Below, in pieces: positions 41,372 to 52,909 of a DNA stretch of 64,000 bases. This stretch comes from Podospora pseudocomata (Eukaryota > Ascomycota > Sordariomycetes > Sordariales > Podosporaceae). The stretch spans positions 3,596,001-3,660,000 of the forward strand of contig NC_085889.1 of assembly GCF_035222375.1 (NCBI RefSeq), written 5' to 3'. Each line of letters starts with the position of its first letter. The first letter of the stretch is position 1. The notes under the pieces are model-generated. The model was given only the letters and a program-made list of their open reading frames with translations, was not told the DNA's origin and searched no databases. The translations under genes were made by a program, and so were the position numbers.

Positions 41372-44300
41372 ATGTCGACGCGACAGTCCCGCCGGATTGC
41401 GACCCGGCGCAACACCACCATTGTCGAGAGTTCGGAGGACGAGCTGGGCGACGGGTCCCCAAAAGTGAAGCAGGAAGAGGAGGAGGAGGAATACACACCG
41501 GCACCGGTCGAGAAGAAAAGACCAGGTCGGAGGAGGACCACCACTACCGAACTTGCACCAGCTGCACCCGCCGAGACACCAGTGAGGAAAACCAGAGGAC
41601 GCCCAAAGAAGAGTCTTGCGCCTGCGGCCCCCCCCCCTTCCGCGCCGCCTGTTATCGAGAGTACCGAGAATGTAAATCCCGACCAGTCGCTCGCCAGCGT
41701 AGCGGGTGCATCATCAGCTGTTGACGTCGACGATACCTCAGTCGGGCCCCCACCATCGACAGTGAAGAAGCCTGTCGCGGCAGCCGACGACACTGTTGGA
41801 CCACCACCATCCACAGCAAAGAAGCCCGCTGGAAGACCACGAAAGAGTGTCGCGCCCCGTACAAGCAAGACACCCACGCCGGCGCCTGAATTGAACGTTC
41901 CCACCCAATCTCCAAAGCCATCTGTGTCGCCATCAGTACAGCTCCTACGCGATGCCCCCCCGCTTACCGATATCACTTCTGCGACCAATAATGCCCCGCC
42001 GAGTTCACAACAAGACGATACCGTGATTGCGCCCATCAAACCGATCAAGCCCATGGATACAGTGCTCGAGAAGCCAATGGATATCATGATGAAGTCGCGC
42101 ACAATGCAAATCCCCGTGATTCAAGATACCGGCCCAAAGCCGCGCATTGTCATCACTTATCTTGTGCTCACCAACTTCAAGAGTTATGCCGGCAAGCAGG
42201 AGGTCGGGCCTTTCCATGCTTCATTCTCCTCGGTTGTCGGTCCCAACGGTTCGGGCAAGTCCAACGTCATCGACTCCCTGCTGTTCGTGTTTGGTTTCAG
42301 AGCAAGCAAGATGAGACAAGGCAAGATCTCGGCCCTCATTCACAACTCGGCAAAGTACCCGAATTTGGAGTACTGCGAGGTCGCGGTGCACTTCCGTGAG
42401 GTGATGGACCTTCCTGGCGGAGGTCACGAAGTCATCCCAGACTCAGACCTGGTCATTTCCCGCAAGGCCTTCAGAAACAACTCCAGCGCCTACTACATCA
42501 ACGGAAAGACCTCCAACTTCACAACTGTCACAACGTTGCTACGGGACCGCGGGGTCGATCTCGACCACAAGCGTTTCTTGATTCTGCAGGGTGAAGTCGA
42601 GTCTATTGCGCAGATGAAGGCCAAGGCTGCCAACGAGCACGATGATGGTCTTCTCGAGTATCTTGAGGACATCATTGGCACATCCAAGTACAAGACACCT
42701 ATTGAGGAATCAGCCGCCGAGGTCGAGACACTCAATGAAATCTGCTTGGAAAAGAGCGGTCGTGTTCAACACGTTGAGAAGGAGAAGCAGAGCCTCGAGG
42801 ACAAGAAGAACAAGGCTTTGGCTTTCATTCGTGATGAAAATGAGCTTGCCATGAAGCAGTCCGCTTTGTACCAACTCTACATCAGCCAATGCGAGGATAA
42901 CCTAGCTGTCACAGACGAAGCCATCAGTCAGATGCAGGAACAACTCAACGCCGAGCTCGAGAAGCACAACGGCAGCGAGCAGATCATCAAGCAGCTGGAG
43001 AAGGCTCACGCCAAGGGCAACAAGGAGTATGAGGCTCAAGAAAAGGAAACTCAGGCCCTGATCAAGGAGATGGCCAAGTTTGAGCAGGAGCGCGTCAAGT
43101 TCGAGGAGAAGCGGAAGTTCTTGGCCGATAAGCGTAAGAAGCTTGAGAAGACCATTGCCAACTCTGAGAACTCGGCAGAGCAGGCCGACCAGACCATTCA
43201 GGAATGCGCTGAGGATATCGAGAGGCGCGCGGCTGAGATCGAGAACATCGAAAGGTGGATCAAGGAGGAGGAGGAAGAGTTGACCAAGATCCGCGACAGC
43301 CTCAAGGGCAAGACTCAGCACATGTCCGATCAGATTGCGGCAAAGCAAAAGTCACTTGAGCCCTGGAAGGAGAAGATCAACCAGAAGCAATCTGCTATCG
43401 CCGTGGCGGAAAGTGAGTTGGCCATCTTGGAGGAAAAGGCCAAGGCTGGTGGTGTTGCGCTTGAGGAGATGGAGGCCAAGATTGTGGCTATTCAGGAGCT
43501 TCAGGCGGCCAAGGCGGAAGAGTTCAAAGCGTGCCAGGCTGAGAAGGATGCGCTCAAGAAGGAGGGCAGAAGAGTGGTTGCTGAGCTGGAGGAGCTTGCT
43601 CAGGAAGAGCCAAAGTTCCGCGCTAAGCTGTCTAACCTGCGGCAAAAGGCGGACGAGGCTCGCTCAAGCTTTTCGGCTACCAAGACGCAAGGCAATGTCC
43701 TAACGGCGCTTATGCGCATGAAGGAGTCTGGTCGCATTGACGGCTTCCACGGGCGGCTTGGCAACCTCGGTGCCATCGACAAGAAGTACGACGTTGCCAT
43801 CTCGACGGCTTGCGGTCAGCTTGACAACTTTGTCACGGACACTGTCGAGGCTGGTCAGCAGTGCATCGAGCACTTGCGCAAGACCAACTTGGGTCGCGGC
43901 AACTTTATGTGCTTGGACAAGCTAAGAGTCCGTGACTTCTCACCCATCAAGACTCCCGAGGATGCGCCCCGTCTGTTTGACCTGGTTCAGCCCAAGGATG
44001 AGAAGTTCAGACCTGCTTTCTACCATGCGCTCCAAGATACATTGGTTGCGGAAGATCTTGCCCAGGCCAACCGCATCGCCTATGGCGCCAAGAGATGGCG
44101 TGTTGTCACTCTGGCCGGCGAGCTGATTGACAAATCTGGTACCATGTCTGGTGGTGGTACGACAGTCAAGAAGGGATTGATGTCGTCCAAGCTGGTGGCC
44201 GAGATCAGCAAGGAGCAGGTGGACAAGGTGGAGGCTGATCGCGATGCCTTTGAGCAGCGATTCCAAGAGTTCCAAGATCATCAACGTGAGCTGGAGGCTC

Positions 44301-46205
44301 GTCTTCGTTCCCTCAAGGAGCAGATCCCACAGCTTGACACCAAGATGCAGAAGATCAACCTCGAGATTGAGAGTTCATCCAGGAACTTGGCGGATGCTCA
44401 GCGCAGAATTAAGGAACTCAGCAAGGAGCACCAGCCTTCCCAGACAGACGACAACCGGGTTGCCGTCTTGCAAAAGGAGATTGCCAAGCTTAACAAGGAG
44501 ATTGAGAAGCTCCATGGCGAGACTTCTAGTGTCGAGGATGAGATTAAAGAGCTGCAGGACAAGATTATGGAGGTTGGTGGTGAGAAGCTCCGGCAACAGC
44601 GCACCAAGGTGGACAACCTCAAGGATGAGATTCGTTCCCAAAACGAGGAGGTCTCCAGCGCCGAGGTCCGCAAGGTCAAGGCTGAGAAGCAGAAGGTCAA
44701 GCTCGAGAAGGACCACGCCAAGGCTTCTAAGGAGCTCGAGGCTGCCAATCGGGACCTGGAGAGACTCGAGGAGGAGATTGAGAACCAGGGCACCAAGGCT
44801 GAGGATTACACCACTAGAGTCGAGGAGGCTAAGGAAGCTCTTGCTGCCAAGAAGGAGGAACTTTCCACACTCAAGGCCGAACTTGACGAGAAGACCGCCG
44901 AGTTGAACGCCACCCGTGCCGTCGAAATCGAAATGCGCAACAAGCTCGAGGAGAACCAAAAGGTACTCAAGGAGACGCAAAGGCAGCTTGCCTACTGGGA
45001 GAATAAGCTATCCAAGCTCTCGCTTCAAAACATTGAGGACCTTGAGTCCGGCCGACCTTCCCAGCCTGTGATCCCCCAGTCCCGGCCCAAGACGCCAGGT
45101 AACGAAGACGAGGAAGAGGATGCCGAAGGCGAACCCGAGCTCGACGCCGAGGGCGACTCCCCCATGGGCGATGCCACCGACTCAGACGACGAAGACCCTG
45201 CCGCCCAGCTCCAAGCCGAGGCGGAAGCCACCTTCCTCGGTTCCGGCCGCGGTCCTAATCCTGCCTCCAACCCACTGGAGCTCCCACGCTATACCCGCGA
45301 TGAGCTCTCTGACATGTCAGAAAAGACGCTCAAGGGCGAAATTGCCGTTCTGGAGGAAAAGACCCAGAACGTCAATGTTGATCTTGGTGTCCTGGCTGAG
45401 TACAGGCGCAGAGTAGAAGAGCACGCCGCCCGCTCCCAGGACTTGGCTTCTGCCGTTGCTCAAAGGGATGCCGCCAAGAAGAGATGTGACGACCTCCGCC
45501 GGCTGAGGCTGGAAGGTTTCATGGAGGGCTTCTCCACCATCTCGCTCCGTCTCAAGGAAATGTACCAGATGATCACCATGGGCGGCAACGCCGAGCTGGA
45601 GCTGGTCGACTCCCTCGACCCCTTCTCGGAAGGTATCCTCTTCTCGGTCATGCCCCCCAAGAAATCATGGAAGAACATCTCCAACTTGTCTGGTGGTGAG
45701 AAGACGCTTTCTTCGCTTGCGTTGGTGTTTGCGCTGCATCATTACAAGCCTACGCCGCTGTATGTCATGGACGAGATTGATGCCGCGTTGGACTTCAGAA
45801 ACGTGAGTTTTTCCTTCCTCTCCTCCCCTTCCGCAACAGTTTGTTCTAACAGTAATACAGGTCTCGATTGTGGCGAATTACATCAAGGAGCGCACAAAGA
45901 ATGCTCAGTTTATTGTTATCTCGCTGAGGAACAATATGTTTGAGCTTGCGGCGAGACTGGTGGGTGTTTACAAGGTAAATCACATGACTAAGAGTGTTAC
46001 TATTGAGAATAAGGAGTATGTCAAGGGGCGGCAGCAGCAGCAACAGTCGTCGCAGCAGCCGGCGCAGTCCCAGAAGGGAGGGACGGAGCAGACGACGAGG
46101 GTGTTTGGGCCGGGGATGGCGAGGAGGGAGGAGAGCGGGAAGGAGCCGGAGCGGTTGGGGAGCAGTAGTAGTGCGAGTAGTAACTTGACCCATCGGCCGA
46201 GGTAA
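41372..46205 (+). CDS. smc4: Condensin ATPase subunit Smc4
   Basis: Two exons are inferred: 41372-45802 and 45861-46205 (58-base intron with CTAAC branch site), joining to 1591 residues. After a disordered, basic and proline-rich extension of about 260 residues come the SMC head (VITYLVLTNFKSYAG, then Walker A GPNGSGKS at 290-297), a coiled coil, the hinge at about 787-905 (GRIDGFHGRLGNLGAIDKKY, then TACGQLDNFV), a conserved TMSGGGTTVKKG, and the second coiled coil. The C-terminal head follows with signature NLSGGEKTLSSLAL (about 1437-1450) and Walker B LYVMDEIDAALDF (about 1463-1475). The intron splits that block from VSIVANYIKERT. An acidic insert (EDEEEDAEGEPELDAEGD) near 1245-1265 and a Q/S-rich tail end the chain. 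SQ order and hinge fit Smc4 rather than Smc2 or cohesin. It pairs with Smc2 to compact mitotic chromosomes. The upstream in-frame extension lacks a convincing ATG. Confidence 0.97.
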
Positions 46206-46501
46206 AGGGGGGGTGGGGGGGTGGGATTTTGGTTGGATTAGGTCAAGATGGATGGGTGGCTTTGCATGGGATGGGTTGGGTATGATGATGTTGCATGGAT
46301 GGGAAAGGGGTGTTGTCTTTGTGTAGTTGTGATGTGTTTATGAAATGACTTTTTCTGTTTGTTACACACTGGGATGGTTGGTTTGTTTGGGCTTGTGTGT
46401 TGTTAAGTCCGTTTGACTTTTTGCCGGCCTGGTGTTCTTCTCTCTGCTGGGGATGATTGTTAGTTACTCCATGATGATGGCATGCTCCGATGTCAGTCAG
46501 C
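46206..46501. other. SMC4 3' flank
   Basis: A GT-rich stretch of about 300 bases with TTGGTTTGTTTGGG and TGTGTTGTTAAG; no gene is seen. It should contain the SMC4 polyadenylation region. Confidence 0.6.
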
Positions 46502-46620
46502 ACATACGACCACAAGCAGCTGAAAATACGGGATCCCGTCCGCTCTCCCCTAGTCAAACAGCTGACTGCCGGACTAGTACTCAGGTGGGTGACCACTGGG
46601 GAATCCCTGGTGTTGTATGT
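46502..46620 (+). rRNA. 5S ribosomal RNA (dispersed copy)
   Basis: The 119-base segment starts ACATACGACCA and ends GGTGTTGTATGT, so the two ends pair as helix I. It contains the internal-promoter-type segment GTCCGCTC and the conserved GGTGGGTGACCAC block near the 3' part. The helix II strands CAGCTG/CAGCTG are complementary. The layout matches Neurospora 5S genes, which are scattered singly through the genome rather than in the rDNA repeat. Several loop and helix IV positions differ from the main Neurospora type as I remember it, so it could be a minor isotype or a drifting copy. It lies about 0.3 kb after SMC4 on the same strand. Confidence 0.9.
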
Positions 46621-47316
46621 TTTGCTTCCTTTTTGAAATCTTATATGCTGTAGTCCGTCTCACTCAGACACCCCTCCTCTGAGGCAGCTGCCGTACAGGC
46701 TCGGGAGGTTTATAGGTCTGGCTTTCTTTACTTTGGCTAGGTTGGCCGGGGTTTGGGTGCTGTGTCATGATCTTTTGCTGCTGATTTGGTCACCAAGAAC
46801 AGGCCCTGCAACAGTGAGTACGTATCGGCGTATTATGGCATGACTACGGTAGGATAGGGGAAAATTGATGGCCCCGTCTTTGTTGTAACATAATCCAGTA
46901 ACCATCGGTAGTCATACAAAGATACATTACACCACTGTCCAGAACTCAGCGGAAGAGTGACGCGTTGGTGCAATCACACAGCTGGAGCGGTGACATGTTT
47001 GCCACACCAACTCATGTTTCGGATCGGCTTGAGTGGCTTGCGCCTATGTGGAATCAAAGATGAAAAGTCAACACAGCGATGACTCATTCAAGATTTAGAC
47101 TTTCGATCAATGCCTAATAAATCCCAAAGACATCCTCTGACTTTGCTCCGTCTCCTACTCTGTCTTTCTTCATCTCCTACTCTCTCTTTCTGGCCCTGCT
47201 TCCCATCAACATTTCGGCCTCGATTGTACGCAATCCACCTAACCTCGCTACTTTTGCAGACCGAGACGCTTGATCGACCTTCATCGCAACCTGTTCTCTC
47301 ATTCCGTCCATCCGAG
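46621..47316. other. Spacer between 5S rRNA and the HNH-like pseudogene
   Basis: No gene is supported. The last 220 bases are C/T-rich on the plus strand (CTCCGTCTCCTACTCTGTC) and look like the leader of the following decayed gene. An in-frame ATG at 47110 would add 69 residues to it without visible domain content. Confidence 0.5.
46630..46634 (+). terminator. RNA polymerase III terminator of the 5S gene
   Basis: A TTTTT run begins ten bases after the 5S 3' end, following a short TTT at 46621-46623. This is the expected stop signal. Confidence 0.7.
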
Positions 47317-47758
47317 ATGGCGCCAAGTACAAAACCACGGCGTAACAAGGGCATGGGCATCCGCGACCAGGTAAAATTGCGGCCAGATCAGGAGTCCGAC
47401 ATTCTCCCTTCACCAATCCAGCAACTCGACAAAAGAATCGGGTACACCGACGCCATTGAAGAGTCGTTTGAAGAAGACTATGAGCAGTTGACCGGGGAGA
47501 AGCAGGGAGGTTCGGAGGCCGTTTGGGAATTTGCAAAAGGAGGCTCTTTTCAGAGCCGACTACGCCGCGTTGGCTTTCGCCGTCAGGCAAAGGAATTCGC
47601 GTACCGAGGATCTTGTAGCAGGAGGGGTTCTGGTGCCGCATTTTCTGAAACTGTGGTGTTTAAGACCTGCTGGGGAGACTGGTGAATATCCAATCTTCCG
47701 TGATGGCGTCAGCAACAACAACAGCAACAACAACAGCAACAACAACAACAACAACAGC

Positions 47759-47822
<64 letters not shown>

Positions 47823-48766
47823 GCGACAACAACAACAAACGTCACCCACCCCGCCGCCACCACCACCACCACCTTGCACGTCTTGAGAATCCTGACAAGC
47901 ACCAAACCCCACCCTCACACCACTCGACATCATTTCAAAGGTCTGACACGATAAACCACCGCATTATTCCCGTGGTATCAAACCAGAAGAGTGCTCGCAA
48001 CAAGATCTTGATTGAACGGTGTTCGACGCTTTATGGGGATGTGCTCTTCTATCCGGGGAAATACCTGGAGGGCGGCACTAGTTTCGGGATGAAAGGGATG
48101 TAGCGAGAAAGCTATTCTCTGTCTCCTCTAAGAGAACAATTCCAGATGACGCCAACTGGAACATGGTGGCGGTGGATCCAAAGCTGCATAGCTTTTGAGA
48201 GCGGGGTCTCTGCGCATATCGATGCTTGGGTGCAAATCGGATGGATGGCTCACGATGGGGAACGTCAAGGGTCAGGGAAGAGTACGATGCGGATCACGCT
48301 CGAATTCCATTGGATGCCTGTGGTAGACCGAAACGCTGTTGGAGAGACGATCGGGCACCTACAAAAATCGCGGGGGATAATGGCCAAGACATATGGCGAT
48401 CATGTCGGGGAAGAATTAGGCTTTATTTCCGGGGAGAGGTGGTGTGTGGATGTGGATTCGGAACATGTCAAGGAGAGAATGATGGCGTTTTGCATCCGGT
48501 GGTGGGTGGTTGTCATGACTGCTTTAGCTGGGGGGCCTGGGGCCTATGATGCTGTGCCGGATAGCCCGCCGGGTCGGTTTCTTGAAGATGGGAGATTTAA
48601 AGGGATAGAGCATGACCTGCCGGTTATCCAGTTAGGTCCTAATCTTGACTGGAATAAGCTCTGGCTGACCACCTGGGTGGTTTTACTGCATGTGTGTGTA
48701 TCGTTAGGCTCTGGGTTGGGTATAGTTGATGGACTGGCCAATAGATCATACACTGGAACCAGCTAA
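47317..48766 (+). pseudogene. Probably broken HNH-endonuclease-like fungal gene
   Basis: Coherent blocks occur in order on the plus strand but in different frames. Frame 1 from 47317 reads MAPSTKPRRNKG then KRIGYTDAIEESFEEDYEQ. Frame 2 from about 47531 reads LQKEALFRADYAALAFAVRQ then VLVPHFLKLW and enters a long CAA tract as polyasparagine. It continues frame 2 with HRIIPVVSNQKSARNKILI near 47960-48018, an HIIP-type HNH segment. Frame 1 near 48106-48192 reads RKLFSV then NWNMVAVDPKLHSF, the usual second His block. Frame 2 follows from about 48193 to 48766 with HIDAWVQIGWM and ITLEFHWMPV. This order matches fungal HNH_2-type proteins. At least two frame changes (near 47500-47530 and at the TTTT run 48193-48196) have no room for an intron. 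A 41-base GT-AG segment (48041-48081) might be a real intron. Sequencing error at homopolymers is the alternative. Confidence 0.55.
47711..47850 (+). repeat. Long (CAA)n trinucleotide tract
   Basis: About 45 units of CAA with scattered CAG and one CGA interrupt the HNH-like gene between its helical N-terminal region and its HIIP motif. Depending on frame it reads as Asn, Gln or Thr. Confidence 0.95.
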
Positions 48767-49272
48767 ACAGGAAAAGAGAGATTGTGCGTGTGAAGAGAAG
48801 TAGCTCGATACCAAGATGCGGACTGTTGTACTAAATTGATTGTCAAGTATGCGAATTTCATAAGCCGGCACAACTGCATCTTTGGGTGGACTACTGACTC
48901 CCTTGGTAGGTACCTATGCTTTTCACAAGCCCAGTTTAGTATGACAGAAACATTCTGTGACTCCTTGTCAAAGCGTATTCAGTGAGTTTCAGATGTGTGT
49001 TGTTCATTATGACTTGATTGCTTTGGCACCGTAGGTAAGGATGGCTTTAGCTTGGCTACCCACCTTATGATTCCTCTTTTTTTTCTTTTTTTCTTTCTTT
49101 CTTTTTTTTTTTTTTTTGAGTGGACAAACAGGCCATGATAGTCCAAGCGAGCATTCCACGTCAGATGGGCAACGACAAACAATGCCTGTCATGGGTGCAA
49201 GTAGAGCTCAACAGTTCGTCTTGAAAACCCAGCCGCTCTGAACCTTTGGGGACCGAAAATGATTTCCTCTCC

Positions 49273-49342
<70 letters not shown>
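49273..49342. repeat. (CAT)n microsatellite
   Basis: About 23 perfect CAT units, giving a pure polyhistidine frame on the plus strand; the flanks are not recognisably coding. Confidence 0.95.
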
Positions 49343-49343
<1 letters not shown>

Positions 49344-50479
49344 GACCTGGCCTCGGCGGAACTTTCTTGAAGTCTTCAGCGCTCTCTTATTCAACCAGGC
49401 ATTAATCAAGTCTCACGGACCAGTGTGCGCGGTTCCTCTTACCCAAAACACTGGCGCTGAAATCACGGATTCTACCGCTTTTTGACCAAACTGTAGAGGA
49501 TTTGGTTTAAAAAACAGCAGGTCAATCCTAGAGTCAAACCCGGCAGCTCTACCCGCTTTGAGAGAGTGGGTTCTTGAGCGGGCTGATAGCGTCCCCTCCA
49601 TCTCCCCAAGAACCAGGGAGGAGGCTGGATTCTCTTTGCAGGTTGAATTTGGCACTCAAAGGACGACCCCAAGCGGGCCGGCGCCTCCAATCGTTTCAGC
49701 GACTTTCGCCGCCCCGACGCAATCAATCCCTCGGCCCTTTCCTCCCAGTGGACAAAGTTGAATATCATTTGGAGCCGATCGATGGGCTGGAGAAATGGTC
49801 GGAGGACAACTCTGCCACACTCACCAGGAAGCCCGAGGAAAGAGTTCAGGAAGTTCGGTGACCGAGAGGCCGCAGCATTTGCTGATGGTCAATGTCCACC
49901 TTCTCAAGCAGACCCTGCGGAGCTCCGAAAGAGATATTGCGACCTTCCTTCAAGGCACCATTCCGACACCGTATATGGTTAAGCTGTGTAAGTTCCCCTA
50001 TTTTGTAGCCCGAAATATGCGTGACAATGAGGTGGAAACTGCGACTAGGGCATTGAGGTGTAATTATCACGGGTCTTGGTTATTCGGAAATGTCTTTTAA
50101 CCATCTCAGCTACCAACGCATTTTGCTTCAAAGCCCGGCGTTTTTATTGGTCTTTCCCAAACATGGGAAAAAGACCATGTCTTCGAGAATCAAAAGCGGC
50201 GTTCTCAACCCTGAGAAGAGTCGCGAGTCGATCGGTGTCACCTCAGGGCAGGTCGGAAACTGGGGGGGGGGAGGTGGGGGGGGGGTCTGACTGAAGAAGC
50301 TGGAGGCACCAGACGACTCCGTCTACTAACCCTGCCACGCCGACCGAAGCCTCCCCAGCCCAGCCGGAGTGAGGGAAAATAGACCGGCACAACCTCCCGA
50401 GCCAGCACGGCAGTTGCCTCGGAGGCCCCCTATGCCTCCTTTTGATCCTCCTGCCTCTCCAGCGAAGATAGCGGAGCGG

Positions 50480-50488
50480 ACAGCGACG

Positions 50489-50519
<31 letters not shown>

Positions 50520-50520
50520 C
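50480..50520. repeat. GCGACA hexamer repeat
   Basis: About seven near-perfect copies; reads as Thr-Ala on the plus strand and Val-Ala or Arg-Cys on the minus strand. Confidence 0.85.
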
Positions 50521-51379
50521 CATCGAGGGACAACCTCGCGAGGAAGCGTCAACAACAACGGCAGCAGGCGCTGGGGGCGAGGGCCTGCGAGAGACTGACG
50601 TGAACGTCAGCAGGTTTGCGGCCGGGCCCGACAATGGTTAGTGAGCGGAGCTGTCTTATGCTTTGGAAATTAACAGATGCCAGTAATGGAGTGTGGAAGT
50701 AAAGGATGGACAAAAACCAAGGCATTTTCTGTATGTAACAAAGGGGTTCGAGACCTGGGAGCAAGATTTTATTCTCAGACGATTTAGCGAAGTGGTGGTT
50801 TAATAGAGCATATGTCCACAGCGAGCAAGGTTTCCTGATTTCTGCTGCCCTCATCAGTGTAACCTCTCATGCACGTCACCACACCCAAGTTACTCTTAAT
50901 CATCCAAACCTTCTGGTTATTCCTTCTTCTTCCTCTCATATTTTACTAACTATCCGTTGTTTACATACAACTATTCCCTCCCCCCAACATATGTATGTAC
51001 ACCCCTTCCCTTTCCCCCTTCATGTTATGTACAACCCTATCATCTCCCCCCCACCCCTGATCACCATCAACTCAAACCTCAAAAAAACACACATCCATGC
51101 AGGTATTATTCCCTTCTCTTCCCCCCCTGTTGAAACTCAAAAACGCCAAATCATGTATGTCCCTAAAACTCAAACGCACAAAAACTAAAAACTTGGCTTT
51201 CTCGCTTCAAGGGTATTTTCCTCTTTGCTTCCCTATCCTTATCCATTTCCCATCCCGTATTGCTCTGTACCGTTCAATGTACCCAACCCTTGTAACCTAC
51301 CACACAAAAACTCAAAAAGAAACCCGTACCCTTCATCATCCATCCGTCATGTCTGTACCCATATCATCCCACCTGGTTC

Positions 51380-52909
51380 TTACCCCCGAAAGTTACTGTT
51401 CAGCTTCCCGATGCTCCCCGCCTCCACCCTCGCAAAGTCATGAATAGCCGGCAATTGCGGCGGCCTCCCCAACCCCCCATGCGCCGTCCTCGGCGAGCTA
51501 TTCGCCGAATTCGACCCGCCACCCACCGACGGCCCGGCACTGTTAGGCTCAGACGACACCGCCGAGGAGGCGTTGGTCAGCGGCGGGGTAGGGTGAGAAA
51601 GCAGTGCTGACAAGCTCGCTTTTGTGCTTGCGCTTGTTGGATCACGGTTTCGACCGTCGGAATTTGGCGAGACAGAAAGGGCCCTGTTGGGAGGGCTGGC
51701 CGTGTGTGTTGTGATGATTGGACGCATTGGTGGTGGCTGTTGGTGCTGCTGGGGTGGTTGGACTGGGGCGAGCTGGATCCCACCATTGAGAGCAAGTCTC
51801 GGGTCCGAGATGGCTTCTCTGGCCTTAGCTTGAAGCTGCCGAGATCGGGGAGAGCCAAGAGGTGCTATTCTGGGTGGTGATAAGATGGGGGTTGAGACAG
51901 ATCCTGGCTGGGAGTAGGGGGCGTGGTGAGGCGGCTGAGATGGAGTTGGGGCGGGAAGAGGGAGCTGAGGCGGTGGTTGTGGTGGCCGCTGCTGAGGCAG
52001 TTGCAATGGTGGAAGAGTGGGCGCTCTTTCTCGCTCGTACTGGTGATGATTTGCCGAGTGATATGGCTGATGAGGTGGTGGCGGTGGTGGAGGGCCATAT
52101 TGCAGCTGGGGAAGATGGTGACCATATGGTGCTGGATGGGCACCAGGATGAACTGGGTGGCCGGGGTGGTGGTGACCATTGTATGGATGACCGTATGGCG
52201 GTGTCGTTCCCGGCGACGGTGGCCAGGGTTGATAATGGCCGTGGTGAGCGGGATGCGGGGCATATCCCGGGTAGCCTGGGGGAAGATGATGAAGCTGCTG
52301 TACCTGTGGTGGGTAGGGCGGCTGCTGCATCGGCGACCGTGTCAAGGCCGATTGATCGTTCAGGCTCGACTCGGGGTACATGCCCTTCTGCGGAATGATG
52401 CCTCGCAGTTGGGGGTCGGTGCTCGGTGTCTGCAAGTTCTGTGAATTTCTGGTGTAGTACGAAATGAGGTGAAGATGCTGAGAATTAGAGGTGGTGATGC
52501 TGAACGATTGCTTCATAAGGCCGTCAGTCTTGTAGCGGTAGCCAGCCGCCAAACTGTCTGGCTCCCCATCATCCTGATCCTCATCACTGCCACGACCAGA
52601 ATCCGGAGTTCTCCCAGCCCCCCTCCTCGAGTTCCCAAAACCATTCCCTCGCTTGCCTTCCATCTCGCGGTATGTCAAAAAACTCCCAGACACACGGCTG
52701 GCGCTCCATGACTTTCCATCAGTCCACCTCCGCATGCCAGCTTCCCTCTCATCCCAGACATAAACCGACCCGGACCGAATCTGTTGGCGTTCCTTTTCGG
52801 ACAATCTTCTTTGAACTCTAGGCAAAAGTCCCAGTCGGCAAGCCTCGAAAAGTTTGATGGCGTCGGCAGGCGTCTTGACCATGCCGTGATATGTCTCCAT
52901 TGTCGTCAT
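51380..52909 (-). CDS. pac2: WOPR-domain transcription regulator of the Gti1/Pac2 family (Pac2 type)
   Basis: The frame is read from the ATG at 52909, giving 509 residues. An upstream in-frame ATG (53062) would give 560, but the CCACCATGA context and the family's usual start just before the WOPR box favour 52909. Residues 4-92 form WOPR box 1: METYHGMVKTPADAIKLFEA, then RSGSVYVWDEREAGMRRWTD and SWSASRVSGSFLTYREMEGK. Box 2 lies at about 122-150 (YKTDGLMKQSFSITTSN, then HLHLISYYT). The wording of box 1 is that of the Pac2 branch rather than the Wor1/Ryp1/Sge1 branch. The rest is a Pro/Gln/His-rich activation-type region. WOPR proteins bind DNA and control switching, conidiation or sexual development; fission-yeast Pac2 acts on the onset of sexual development independently of cAMP. 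No intron is seen. Confidence 0.93.
   Translation of the reverse strand: MTTMETYHGMVKTPADAIKLFEACRLGLLPRVQRRLSEKERQQIRSGSVYVWDEREAGMRRWTDGKSWSASRVSGSFLTYREMEGKRGNGFGNSRRGAGRTPDSGRGSDEDQDDGEPDSLAAGYRYKTDGLMKQSFSITTSNSQHLHLISYYTRNSQNLQTPSTDPQLRGIIPQKGMYPESSLNDQSALTRSPMQQPPYPPQVQQLHHLPPGYPGYAPHPAHHGHYQPWPPSPGTTPPYGHPYNGHHHPGHPVHPGAHPAPYGHHLPQLQYGPPPPPPPHQPYHSANHHQYERERAPTLPPLQLPQQRPPQPPPQLPLPAPTPSQPPHHAPYSQPGSVSTPILSPPRIAPLGSPRSRQLQAKAREAISDPRLALNGGIQLAPVQPPQQHQQPPPMRPIITTHTASPPNRALSVSPNSDGRNRDPTSASTKASLSALLSHPTPPLTNASSAVSSEPNSAGPSVGGGSNSANSSPRTAHGGLGRPPQLPAIHDFARVEAGSIGKLNSNFRG

Larger units (their letters stand above)
48767..51379. other. Intergenic region with possible gene relic
   Basis: No intact gene. 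It holds a T/C tract (about 49078-49117), the CAT microsatellite (49273-49342), a weak chain of coding-like fragments at about 49600-50640 (see findings), a G-run (50264-50286), a GCGACA repeat (50480-50520) and C/T-rich DNA from 50.9 kb that should be the 3' region of the WOPR gene. Confidence 0.5.

Noticed and set aside
40918-42102. 394-codon minus-strand frame opposite SMC4
   Set aside because: It is the antisense shadow of the GC-rich, proline-rich SMC4 N-terminus and the shared promoter; no domain and no splice logic.
47660-47905. Polyvaline, polyleucine and polycysteine frames on the minus strand
   Set aside because: Pure artefacts of the CAA tract.
49246-49485. Polyhistidine protein frame
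   Set aside because: Artefact of the CAT microsatellite; flanking residues show no coding character.
50735-50765. GGTTCGAGACC resembling a tRNA B box
   Set aside because: No pairing T stem and no cloverleaf upstream.
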